A stretch of DNA of 7,680 bases, taken from assembly GCA_046262435.1 (NCBI GenBank), contig JBHEMT010000162.1, positions 1-7,680 on the forward strand, read 5' to 3'. The notes below the pieces were generated by a model. That model ran no database searches. It was given only the letters and a program-made list of their open reading frames with translations, and was not told the origin of the DNA. Below are positions 1 through 5,752 of this stretch, one piece after another. Position numbers and translations under genes: made by a program. This DNA is from JBHEMT01 sp046262435 (GTDB lineage: Bacteria; Chloroflexota; Dormibacteria; Aeolococcales; Aeolococcaceae). Position 1 is the stretch's first letter; the number at the start of each line of letters is the position of its first letter.

Positions 1-6
1 CTCGGA

Positions 7-624
7 TCAGTTTGTCGGGCTGGTCACCGTCCAAACGATCGGCTGGAAGGTGGAGAAGGTGAGCACGCCGCCGCCCGAGGTGCTGGGGAGAAGCTTGGGG
101 TAGGCGCCCGCAGTGTTGGCGACGTTGGGGTTGTAGACGTAGACGTTGTTCCCCCCGGTGGCGACGGAGAAGCTGACCAGCTTGTGCGCGGCCGTCCCGA
201 AGTTCACGCCCTTCTGCCCACCCGCGAGAAAGTGGAGCGTGGTTCCGTGGATCCGCTCCGTGCCCGAGGGAGAGTTGGGGTAGTTGCCGAACTCGCTGGT
301 GCATCCGGTGGGGGTGCCGGTGGCGTCATTGCAGATCTGGAGGCCAAAGGTCTTCACTGCCTGGCCGGAGGGAGGCGGCACGTCCAGACCGTTGGGCCAG
401 TTGCCCAGGATCGCCAGCTTGTTCTCAGTCACCGCCCCGGGTGCGAAGGTCGCGGTGATGCCGAAACCGCTGACGCTGCCACCCTGGGGGGTGATTACCG
501 CCGTGGCGAAGGCGGTCGCAGCGGCCGGCGGACCGCTGGCGAACGAATTGGCCATGGGCGCCCCGGCGACGACGGCGGCGGCGAGGGTCCCGAGCGCGAG
601 CTTAGTGGTTGGGTATCGCATCAT
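7..624 (-). CDS. Small secreted protein of unknown function, probable target of the adjacent ECF sigma factor
   Basis: The 205-residue product was not recognised as a named family. It starts with MMRYPTTK, then a hydrophobic Ala/Val-rich segment (about residues 9-24) and a likely signal peptidase site near SFA-SG (residue 29), so it is probably exported. The mature part is rich in Gly, Thr, Asn and Pro, looks beta-rich, and has two cysteines (C98, C108) that could form a disulfide. Residues 48-64 (QGGSVSGFGITATFAPG, ending PGA) loosely recall the GG...PGA pattern at the start of ZU5-like domains; this is a weak resemblance. The open frame extends upstream to 723, but the start is placed at 624 (or 621) because GGAG at 630-633 lies 5 or 8 nt upstream and an ECF-type promoter at 671-698 lies inside the longer version. 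The gene is divergent from the sigma factor. Function is unknown; secretion and ECF control are inferred. Confidence 0.8.
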   Translation of the reverse strand: MMRYPTTKLALGTLAAAVVAGAPMANSFASGPPAAATAFATAVITPQGGSVSGFGITATFAPGAVTENKLAILGNWPNGLDVPPPSGQAVKTFGLQICNDATGTPTGCTSEFGNYPNSPSGTERIHGTTLHFLAGGQKGVNFGTAAHKLVSFSVATGGNNVYVYNPNVANTAGAYPKLLPSTSGGGVLTFSTFQPIVWTVTSPTN

Positions 625-670
625 GGAGGCTCCGTGAGATCGTCTTGTGGACGTGTTGTTGTTGCAATAG

Positions 671-698
671 GGAACGCAGAGAGAGCCTCCGCGGTTCA
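671..698 (-). promoter_or_regulatory. ECF-type promoter for the secreted protein gene
   Basis: Read on the minus strand, TGAACC (698-693) is followed by exactly 16 nt and then CGTTCC (676-671). This matches the general ECF pattern of an AAC-containing -35 and a CGT-containing -10, and closely resembles the consensus I recall for mycobacterial SigL (TGAACC-N16-CGT). The predicted start of transcription is near 664, giving a leader of about 40 nt before the ATG at 624. The same motif with identical spacing faces the sigma gene at 774-801. Confidence 0.75.
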
Positions 699-773
699 AC
701 GAGTGGGCCGCGAGGTGTGGCACGCCTGCCAGCCACGACGCACGGTCGCGTCAGTGCGGCGGTACGCGGGTCA

Positions 774-801
774 TGAACGGATTGCGTTCTACCTGCGTTG
801 A
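774..801 (+). promoter_or_regulatory. ECF-type autoregulatory promoter of the sigma/anti-sigma operon
   Basis: TGAACG (774-779), 16 nt, then CGTTGA (796-801). Spacing and core bases (TGAAC, CGTT) equal those of the divergent promoter at 671-698. Transcription would begin near 808, about 60 nt before the sigma start codon. The pairing implies that the sigma factor activates its own operon and the secreted protein gene. Confidence 0.75.
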
Positions 802-866
802 GATGATGGAAGGCAGGATCCGACCGGCGGCGCGAGACTGAGGGTGATGCACACCCTGGGAGTGGC

Positions 867-1454
867 ATGGGACGACTGGCGCAGAGCCGAGGGGGCAACG
901 CTGGCCTGGAGGCGACCTCCGACCAGGCGGTCGGCTCGGCGCCCCCTGAACGGCTGGCCGAGCAGGTGCTCGGCGCTCTGCACGCCCTCTACGCCAAGCC
1001 GCTGTTCGCCTACACACTGCGGCTCTCAGGAGACCGCGAACGGTCGGAGGAGGTCGTGCAGGAAACCCTGCTCCGCGCCTGGCAGCACCCCGACGCCGTT
1101 GATGGCACCCGGGGGTCGCCGCGCGCGTGGCTCTTCACGGTCGCGCGAAACACCTTGACCGACGCCTGGCGGCGTGATGCGGCGCGGCCCCGCGCGGCAA
1201 ACATCGAGCGCCTTGAGGCGCTTGCTGTGCCGGACCAGGCGGAGAGGGCTGTGGAGGCGTCAGTGATGACCGATGGTCTGCAGCGGCTGACTCCCGACCA
1301 CCGCCAGGTCCTGCTGCACTCCTTCTACCTCGGTCACTCTGTTGAAGAGACCGCATCCGCCCTGCGCGTTCCCGCCGGGACCGTGAAGTCGCGGACCTAC
1401 TACGCGCTGCGGGCGCTCCGCGTCGTCCTCGAAGAGATGGGGTACATGCAATGA
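867..1454 (+). CDS. ECF-family RNA polymerase sigma factor (SigL/SigK-like)
   Basis: This 195-residue cytoplasmic protein directs RNA polymerase to ECF promoters. Region 2 covers about residues 38-104, with the core-binding segment EEVVQETLLRAWQH (61-74) and the -10 recognition segment WLFTVARNTLTDAWRRD (88-104). After a linker, region 4 covers about residues 135-190, with LTPDHRQVLLHSFYLGHS (141-158) and the -35 recognition helix around VPAGTVKSRTYYALRALR (168-185). Length and order are typical of ECF factors. The ATG at 867 has GGGAG at 858-862, a rather short 4-nt spacer; the N-terminal 30 residues are not conserved-looking, so a GTG at 966 is a less likely alternative. Its stop overlaps the anti-sigma start (ATGA, 1451-1454), which indicates coupled translation. 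The promoter at 774-801 suggests autoregulation. The SigL-like assignment rests on the recalled promoter consensus and partner type, not on an alignment. Confidence 0.93.
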   Translation: MGRLAQSRGGNAGLEATSDQAVGSAPPERLAEQVLGALHALYAKPLFAYTLRLSGDRERSEEVVQETLLRAWQHPDAVDGTRGSPRAWLFTVARNTLTDAWRRDAARPRAANIERLEALAVPDQAERAVEASVMTDGLQRLTPDHRQVLLHSFYLGHSVEETASALRVPAGTVKSRTYYALRALRVVLEEMGYMQ

Positions 1455-2116
1455 CCGACCATGCCGGACTCCGCGTGTCGCTGGGGTCCTATCTCGCTGA
1501 CGCTCTTGACGCGAACACCCGGGATGAGGTGGAGGCACATCTCGAGCACTGCGACGCCTGTCGGGACGAGCTCGCCGAGTTGTCGGCTCTCCCCCGGTTC
1601 CTGGCCCAGCTGACACCGGCGGAGGCCGTTGCCGGCGTCGCGCCGCCGGAGACACTGCTGCCCGAGCTTCTCTCGCGGGCTCGAGCGATGCAGGCGCGGG
1701 CCCGACGTCGGTTGTGGCGCTGGCGGGCCGCGGCGGCCGGGCTGGGCGCGGCCACAGCCGTCGCCGCCGTCATCGCGGTGCTCCCGGCCGCCGTGCCGGC
1801 CTCCCCCGCAAGTCTCAGTTACCAACTCCGCCCCAGCGTGGCTTCGACGGGGATGAGTGGCCAGGTGAGTCTCGATCGGAAACCCTGGGGGACCCAGATG
1901 GCGCTCTCGATGCAGGGGCTACCGTCCGGGACCGCCTGCATGGCCGTGGTGACCAGCCGTGACGGACGCACCCAGGTGATCGGCAACTGGGGGCCGACGC
2001 CAAACCACGTTGCCAAGGTGGTTGTGGCCACCGGCCTCCAGCCCGGCAGCCTGGCCAGTGTCAGCATCGAGACCGTGGGCGGCAGCCCCCTCCTGAGCGC
2101 CCAGATGCCCTCGTAG
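1451..2116 (+). CDS. Membrane-spanning zinc-finger anti-sigma factor (ZAS/RskA-like)
   Basis: This 221-residue protein very likely holds the upstream ECF sigma factor inactive. The N-terminal cytoplasmic anti-sigma domain contains the ZAS signature H30-x3-C34-x2-C37 (in VEAHLEHCDACRDELAEL), expected to bind zinc or act as a thiol switch. An Arg-rich stretch (83-92) precedes one Ala/Val-rich transmembrane segment (about 93-115), giving an N-in topology. The outer domain (about 120-221) contains GLPSGTACMAVVTSRDGRT and a GNW motif, resembling the extracytoplasmic domains of RskA/RslA-type proteins; C165 is an unpaired cysteine there. It overlaps the sigma gene by 4 nt and has no convincing ribosome binding site of its own, so it is probably translated by coupling. 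Release of the sigma factor by regulated proteolysis or oxidation is known for relatives but not shown here. Confidence 0.9.
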   Translation: MTDHAGLRVSLGSYLADALDANTRDEVEAHLEHCDACRDELAELSALPRFLAQLTPAEAVAGVAPPETLLPELLSRARAMQARARRRLWRWRAAAAGLGAATAVAAVIAVLPAAVPASPASLSYQLRPSVASTGMSGQVSLDRKPWGTQMALSMQGLPSGTACMAVVTSRDGRTQVIGNWGPTPNHVAKVVVATGLQPGSLASVSIETVGGSPLLSAQMPS

Positions 2117-2253
2117 GACACCGTCGCACGGGGGGAACGTTGTGGCTGCCGTGCGCCGTCGCCAGCCCCACCGAGCCGCGGTTCACGGTGCCGGTTGCAG
2201 CACGGACCGGAGCCTGCGGCACGGTGTGCCCTCACGCCCGCGGGGGTCGCAAA

Positions 2254-2288
2254 ACTCCCGGCTGCGGGCTGAGTCCATTTTGCATTTT
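2254..2288 (+). terminator. Possible terminator of the sigma/anti-sigma operon
   Basis: ACTC+CCG (2254-2260) can pair with CGG (2265-2267) and GAGT (2271-2274) around a GCTG loop, with a 3-nt bulge. TTTT follows at 2278-2281 and again at 2285-2288. It lies about 140 nt after the anti-sigma stop. The bulge and the interrupted T-run make it a weak candidate. Confidence 0.3.
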
Positions 2289-2361
2289 CAGGGCCTCACG
2301 ATTCGAGAAGTAGAAGCCAGAGCTACACGCGTTTCGACGGGATATCGACGCCCTGGCGACG

Positions 2362-2375
2362 GCCTGTTGACAGGC
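2362..2375. repeat. Short inverted repeat GCCTGT-TG-ACAGGC
   Basis: Perfect 6-bp arms separated by 2 nt. It could be a protein-binding dyad or a cruciform element. A similar dyad, CCTGT-TCG-ACAGG, occurs at 7388-7400 upstream of the permease gene, but shared short GC-rich palindromes are expected by chance. Confidence 0.4.
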
Positions 2376-2401
2376 TGCTGAGAGCTAGATGCGTATTCAC
2401 G

Positions 2402-2421
2402 ACAGCCCCTCGACGGGCTGT
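2402..2421 (-). terminator. Hairpin directly after the tRNA-Gly 3' end
   Basis: ACAGCCC and GGGCTGT form a perfect 7-bp stem with a 6-nt loop, starting at the base next to the encoded CCA. Position suggests a terminator or a processing boundary for the tRNA transcript. No T-run follows on the minus strand, so intrinsic termination would be inefficient. Confidence 0.4.
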
Positions 2422-2497
2422 TGGAGCGGGAGACGAGACTCGAACTCGCGACATCCAGCTTGGAAGGCTAGCGCTCTACCAACTGAGCTACTCCCGC
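2422..2497 (-). tRNA. tRNA-Gly (anticodon TCC), 3' CCA encoded
   Basis: The minus strand folds as a complete 76-nt cloverleaf. The acceptor stem is GCGGGAG/CTCCCGC with discriminator U and an encoded CCA (2424-2422). The D arm is GCTC/GAGC with loop AGTTGGTA. The anticodon stem is CTAGC/GCTGG (one G-U pair) with loop CTTCCAA, so the anticodon is TCC (2464-2462). The variable loop has 5 nt, and the T arm is GCGAG/CTCGT with TTCGAGT. It decodes GGA and probably GGG. It lies 85 bp downstream of the alaS stop on the same strand, so it may be read from its own promoter (weak -10 at 2508-2513) or by read-through from alaS. Confidence 0.97.
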
Positions 2498-2507
2498 ATC
2501 GGCTGAC

Positions 2508-2513
2508 ATGGTA
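2508..2513 (-). promoter_or_regulatory. Possible -10 element for tRNA-Gly
   Basis: TACCAT on the minus strand fits TANNNT and lies 10 nt before the first tRNA base, which would give a leader of only a few nucleotides. No good -35 element is seen at 16-18 nt. The 8-mer GTACCATG containing it also occurs upstream of alaS. Confidence 0.3.
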
Positions 2514-2582
2514 CCGGGGTTCGAGAGTGGCAGCACGAACGTCAGCGCAACCCGACGCGACATCGGAGGATGCGGACCCGCG

Positions 2583-5204
2583 TCAGTCCGCGAGGACACT
2601 CTCCACCTTCGCCATCAGCTCCCCGAGACGTTCCACCTTGGGGCCGCCACCCGTCGCCATCCCCGGTTTGCCGCCGCCGCGGCCCTCGACCACCGGGAGC
2701 AGCGCTCGAATGATCACCCCGGCATCGTGTCGACCCTCAAGCCCACGGGCGACCGCGACACACACCCGCGCCGTGCCCTCGTCGTCCGCACCGAGCACCA
2801 CCACCCCGCCGGTCGAGGCGGCGAGGTCCGCCGCCTGGGTGCGCAGACCGTTGGTATCGCCGGTGCTGACGCCTGCGGCCCAGGCGGTGCCGTCGGGCAG
2901 CACGCCGCGGCGCAAGGCCCCCGCGTCGACCTGGGCACCGGAAGCCGGCCGCTTTCGGGCACCACTGGCCAGCTTCTCAACGCGCTCGGCGACGTCGTCA
3001 GCGCCGACCCGCAGCTGGGTCGCCACCTGGCTGAGGATCGCGTCACGATGCAGCGTGTAGTCCACCGCGGCCTCTCCGGTGACCGCCACGATGCGGCGGA
3101 CTCCCGACGCGATGCTGGTCTCCGACATCACCCGGAAGAGGTTGATGTCGCCGGTGGCGCGCACGTGGGTGCCCCCGCACAGCTCCACGGAGTACCCGCC
3201 GAAGTCGACCACCCGCACCCGGTCGCCGTAGTCCTCTCCCGCCATGTACAGCGCCCCCTCACGCACCGCCTCGGCCATCGGCTTGAGTGCCGTCGACTGA
3301 CCGAGATCGCTGAAGATGGTGCGGTTGAGGGCGCGTTCGACCTCGTACACCTGCTCACGGGTCAGCGCGCCGGTGTGAGTGAAGTCGAAGCGCAGCCGGG
3401 CCGGCTCGACAAGGGAGCCGGCCTGGTGCACGTGGTCCCCGAGCAGGTCGCGCAGCACCGCCTGGAGCAGGTGGGTGGCCGAGTGATTGCGGCGCAGGTT
3501 GTCGCGTCGTTCCTCGTCGACCTCGAGCTCGACGACGTCCCCGGTGCGCAGCCTTCCGCGGTCCACGGTGGCGCGGTGCAGGTGATAGCCGTGCGCCGAG
3601 CGCTGGGTATCGAGGACGGTCAGCTCGCTGCCATCTGCCCGCAGCCTGCCGGTATCGCCGACCTGACCGCCGCTCTCCGCGTAGAAGGGGGTGCGCGCGC
3701 AGATCACCTCCACCCGCTCCCCCTCCTCGACCGCGTCGACCACCTGGCCGTCGCGGAGCAACGCCAGTACCGGCGAACGGTCGGAGGTGGCCTCGTATCC
3801 GCTGAACTCCGTCACCGGGACCCGCTCAAACAGCGCCGCGAGCCGAGCCTCGTCGCGCGGCCAGTCCACCACCGATCCGCCGTCTCGCGTGGTGCGCCGC
3901 CGCAGCACCCGGGAGACCTCCTGGTGCTCACGGAACTCGCGCTCGAAAGCAGCGTCGTCCACGCTGCCGCCGCGCTCGGCCGCGAAGTCGCGAACGATGT
4001 CAACGGGAAGCCCATAGGTGGCGAACAGGGTGAAGGCGTCGTGGCCAGTGATCATGAACGGGGGCGTGCCGATCAGCCGGTCGAGCTGCTCCAGCCCCCG
4101 GCTGATGACCCGGTCGAACTCACTCCGCTCCTCACGAAAGCGGGCAATGATCGTGTCGCGCTGCTGGTTCAGCCGCGGGTAGTACTCGGCAAAGGTACCG
4201 ATCACCAGGTCGAGGACCGATTCGAAGTCGTAGTCGCGGGCGCCCACACGATGGGCCACAGCGATCGACTTGCGGATCAGGCGCCGGGGGATGTAGCCGG
4301 CGTCGACGTTGCTCGGGCGCACTCCCTCGGCGAGAATGAAGGTGCTGGCCCGCAGATGGTCGGCGAGCAACCGGCGCTGCTCAATGGGCACCTGGTGGTT
4401 GCCGAAGCCCTCACCGATGCGCTCCACCAGCGGGGCGAGCAGGTCGGTGTCGTAGACGCTGTCCAGCCCGCCCATGGCCATCGTCATGCGCTCCAGCCCG
4501 CTGCCGGTGTCGACGCTGGGAAAGGGCAGTTTGGGAAAGCTGCCGTCGGGCCGCTTGTCGTACTCCATGAACACGCCGGCGTTCCATATCTCGATGTAGC
4601 GTCCGCTGGTGTCGAACTCCATACCCGGCTTCCAGGTGGGTCCGAAACGCTCGCCGGTGTCGAAGAACACCTCGGTGCACGGCCCGCATGGCCCGGTGTC
4701 GCCGGCCGGTCCCCAGAAATTGTCGAGACCCAGTCCGATGATCTGCTCACGCGCCATGCCCACGCGCTCCCACACTCCAGCACTGACCTCGTCGCCGGGC
4801 AGGTCGATGCTCGCATCACCGCTGAAGTACGTGGCGTAGAGGCGATCCGCGGGAAAGCCGAGCCGGTCGACGAGCAACTCGTAGGCCAGCTCGATCGCGT
4901 GCTCCTTGAAGTAGCGGCCAATCGACCAGCTGCCCATCATCTCGAAGAGCGTCAGGTGATGGCGGTCGCCGACGTCGTCGATGTCGATGGTGCGGATGCA
5001 CGGCTGCACGTTGCACAGGTCGGGGTGGGGAGGCGTTTCCTCGCCGGTGAACAGCCGCTTGAGCGGGGCCATTCCCGAGTTGATGTAGAGCAAGGTGGGG
5101 TCGTTGCGCGGCAGCAGCGAGCTGCCCTCGATCCGCCGGTGGTCGCGGCTGATGAAGAAGTCGAGAAAGGTCTCGCGAATCTCGCGACTGGACAGCGGCT
5201 TCAT
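2583..5204 (-). CDS. alaS: Alanyl-tRNA synthetase
   Basis: This 873-residue class II synthetase joins alanine to tRNA-Ala and hydrolyses mischarged Ser/Gly-tRNA. The catalytic core starts with REIRETFLDFF and NDPTLLYINSGM (34-45). Motif 2 lies at RHHLTLFEMMGSW (81-93), the conserved GDTGPCGPCTEVFFD at 168-182, and motif 3 at DTGSGLERM (232-240). The editing domain carries zinc ligands in HSATH (574-578) and in CGGTH (C676, H680). The C-terminal C-Ala part ends with GRGGGKPGMATGGG (841-854). Total length is normal, but the helical stretch before C-Ala (about 720-765) is short. The usual Lys-containing GGKHNDLE block before motif 2 is replaced by TIDIDDVGD. The ATG at 5204 matches the family N-terminus but has no clear Shine-Dalgarno sequence. 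A hypothetical gene lies 76 bp upstream on the same strand. Confidence 0.97.
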   Translation of the reverse strand: MKPLSSREIRETFLDFFISRDHRRIEGSSLLPRNDPTLLYINSGMAPLKRLFTGEETPPHPDLCNVQPCIRTIDIDDVGDRHHLTLFEMMGSWSIGRYFKEHAIELAYELLVDRLGFPADRLYATYFSGDASIDLPGDEVSAGVWERVGMAREQIIGLGLDNFWGPAGDTGPCGPCTEVFFDTGERFGPTWKPGMEFDTSGRYIEIWNAGVFMEYDKRPDGSFPKLPFPSVDTGSGLERMTMAMGGLDSVYDTDLLAPLVERIGEGFGNHQVPIEQRRLLADHLRASTFILAEGVRPSNVDAGYIPRRLIRKSIAVAHRVGARDYDFESVLDLVIGTFAEYYPRLNQQRDTIIARFREERSEFDRVISRGLEQLDRLIGTPPFMITGHDAFTLFATYGLPVDIVRDFAAERGGSVDDAAFEREFREHQEVSRVLRRRTTRDGGSVVDWPRDEARLAALFERVPVTEFSGYEATSDRSPVLALLRDGQVVDAVEEGERVEVICARTPFYAESGGQVGDTGRLRADGSELTVLDTQRSAHGYHLHRATVDRGRLRTGDVVELEVDEERRDNLRRNHSATHLLQAVLRDLLGDHVHQAGSLVEPARLRFDFTHTGALTREQVYEVERALNRTIFSDLGQSTALKPMAEAVREGALYMAGEDYGDRVRVVDFGGYSVELCGGTHVRATGDINLFRVMSETSIASGVRRIVAVTGEAAVDYTLHRDAILSQVATQLRVGADDVAERVEKLASGARKRPASGAQVDAGALRRGVLPDGTAWAAGVSTGDTNGLRTQAADLAASTGGVVVLGADDEGTARVCVAVARGLEGRHDAGVIIRALLPVVEGRGGGKPGMATGGGPKVERLGELMAKVESVLAD

Positions 5205-5243
5205 GCGAGCGACGGCTCAGATGCGGGACGAAAACGGCAGCCC

Positions 5244-5249
5244 ATGGTA
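5244..5249 (-). promoter_or_regulatory. Possible -10 element for alaS
   Basis: TACCAT on the minus strand, within GTACCATG, lies 39 nt upstream of the alaS ATG and would give a leader of about 33 nt. No -35 match is visible at the usual distance. It would allow alaS transcription independent of the upstream gene. Confidence 0.25.
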
Positions 5250-5264
5250 CGAAAGCCCGCGGCG

Positions 5265-5277
5265 GCCCCCTGGGGGC
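5265..5277. repeat. Inverted repeat GCCCCC-T-GGGGGC
   Basis: Perfect 6-bp arms around one central base, placed 3 nt after the stop codon of the upstream hypothetical gene on the minus strand. As RNA it could form a short strong stem and partly separate the two genes, but no T-run follows, so it is not a standard terminator. Confidence 0.4.
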
Positions 5278-5280
5278 GAC

Positions 5281-5649
5281 TCAGCCGGTGGCCGACAGGG
5301 TCGCGTGCGGTTCGTCTGGCTCGGGCGCGGCACCGGTGCGCCTGGAGCCGGACGCCTCAGCGGTCAGCTGCGCGTGGCGCTCCTTCCAGGCGGCTCGGCG
5401 GCGCTCAAGGCGCACCCGTTCGCCCTCGAAGAAGGGGATGTCGACGGTGCGCAGCTCGTTCGTGAAGGCGGCGTCCACATACCGTCCCTTGACGCGCAGC
5501 AGGCGGAGCATCTCGTCCTTGAAGGTGATCATCTCCTCGTAGACCGCCAGCCAGTGCACCGCGTCCTCGATGTACGGGCTGTTCAGGTCCTCGTGGGGCA
5601 GGGCGCGATCGAGTTCGCCTGCGTTCCGGGACAGGTTCGACCTTGCCAT
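5281..5649 (-). CDS. Conserved-looking hypothetical protein upstream of alaS
   Basis: 122 residues, not recognised. Residues 1-100 look like a soluble, mostly helical, charged protein without signal peptide or membrane segment. They include an aromatic/acidic stretch (SPYIEDAVHWLAVYEEMITF, about 24-43) and a basic Arg/Lys-rich helix (about 75-93). The last 25 residues are low-complexity (Ser, Ala, Pro, Glu) and probably disordered. The amino-acid pattern in this frame is far more protein-like than in the overlapping frames. There is no Shine-Dalgarno sequence before the ATG at 5649, but TATTGT (5662-5657) ends 7 nt before it, as in leaderless transcripts. It precedes alaS on the same strand with a 76-bp gap, so cotranscription is possible. 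It is divergent from the oxidoreductase gene. Function unknown. Confidence 0.7.
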   Translation of the reverse strand: MARSNLSRNAGELDRALPHEDLNSPYIEDAVHWLAVYEEMITFKDEMLRLLRVKGRYVDAAFTNELRTVDIPFFEGERVRLERRRAAWKERHAQLTAEASGSRRTGAAPEPDEPHATLSATG

Positions 5650-5656
5650 ATGGCTA

Positions 5657-5662
5657 ACAATA
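5657..5662 (-). promoter_or_regulatory. Possible -10 element for a leaderless transcript
   Basis: TATTGT on the minus strand fits TANNNT and is 7 nt from the ATG at 5649, so transcription could start at the A of the start codon. No -35 element is evident in the very GC-rich upstream sequence. The absence of a Shine-Dalgarno sequence agrees with a leaderless mRNA. Confidence 0.35.
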
Positions 5663-5738
5663 CGGGATCGTGGCCGCCGCCGGGGGGCCCGCGCGCCGCC
5701 CGGCGGGAAGCCCGGCCGACAGGACCCTCACGCGGGTC

Positions 5739-5745
5739 AAGGAGG
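5739..5745 (+). promoter_or_regulatory. Strong ribosome binding site AAGGAGG
   Basis: AAGGAGG, extended by GGG, lies 7 nt upstream of the ATG at 5753. It fixes that codon as the start, although the frame is open back to 5570. It is the strongest ribosome binding site in the window. Confidence 0.85.
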
Positions 5746-5752
5746 GGGTGCC

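Larger units (their letters stand above)
2117..2421. other. Gene-free stretch between the anti-sigma gene and tRNA-Gly
   Basis: About 300 nt with no convincing gene. A plus-strand reading frame at 2142-2381 has no ribosome binding site and an Arg/Pro-rich composition typical of random GC-rich frames. The section around 2270-2345 is visibly less GC-rich than its surroundings. The stretch contains three inverted repeats, listed separately (2254-2274, 2362-2375, 2402-2421). No copy of the tRNA 3' end was seen, so there is no sign of an integrated element. Confidence 0.6.

Noticed and set aside
625..723. 33-residue N-terminal extension of the secreted protein to an ATG at 723
   Set aside because: It would begin upstream of the ECF promoter at 671-698 and precede the signal peptide; the ATG at 624 has a good ribosome binding site.
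184..801. Plus-strand open frame opposite the secreted protein gene
   Set aside because: Arg/Gly-rich shadow frame with no ribosome binding site; the minus-strand gene has a signal peptide, a ribosome binding site and a promoter.
2142..2381. 79-codon plus-strand frame after the anti-sigma gene
   Set aside because: No ribosome binding site, unlike-protein composition, and overlap with several inverted repeats.
2254..2421. CRISPR array or mobile element end
   Set aside because: The inverted repeats differ in sequence and spacing; there are no regularly spaced direct repeats and no transposase or integrase gene.
2508..5465. A 985-codon open frame on the plus strand, antisense to alaS
   Set aside because: It lies opposite a clear alaS gene in high-GC DNA, where long stop-free antisense frames arise from codon bias. 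Its composition (many His, Arg, Val, Asp) and lack of domains or a ribosome binding site do not support a gene.
5570..5752. 61-residue N-terminal extension of the oxidoreductase
   Set aside because: The Rossmann motif begins at the ATG at 5753, which has AAGGAGG 7 nt upstream.
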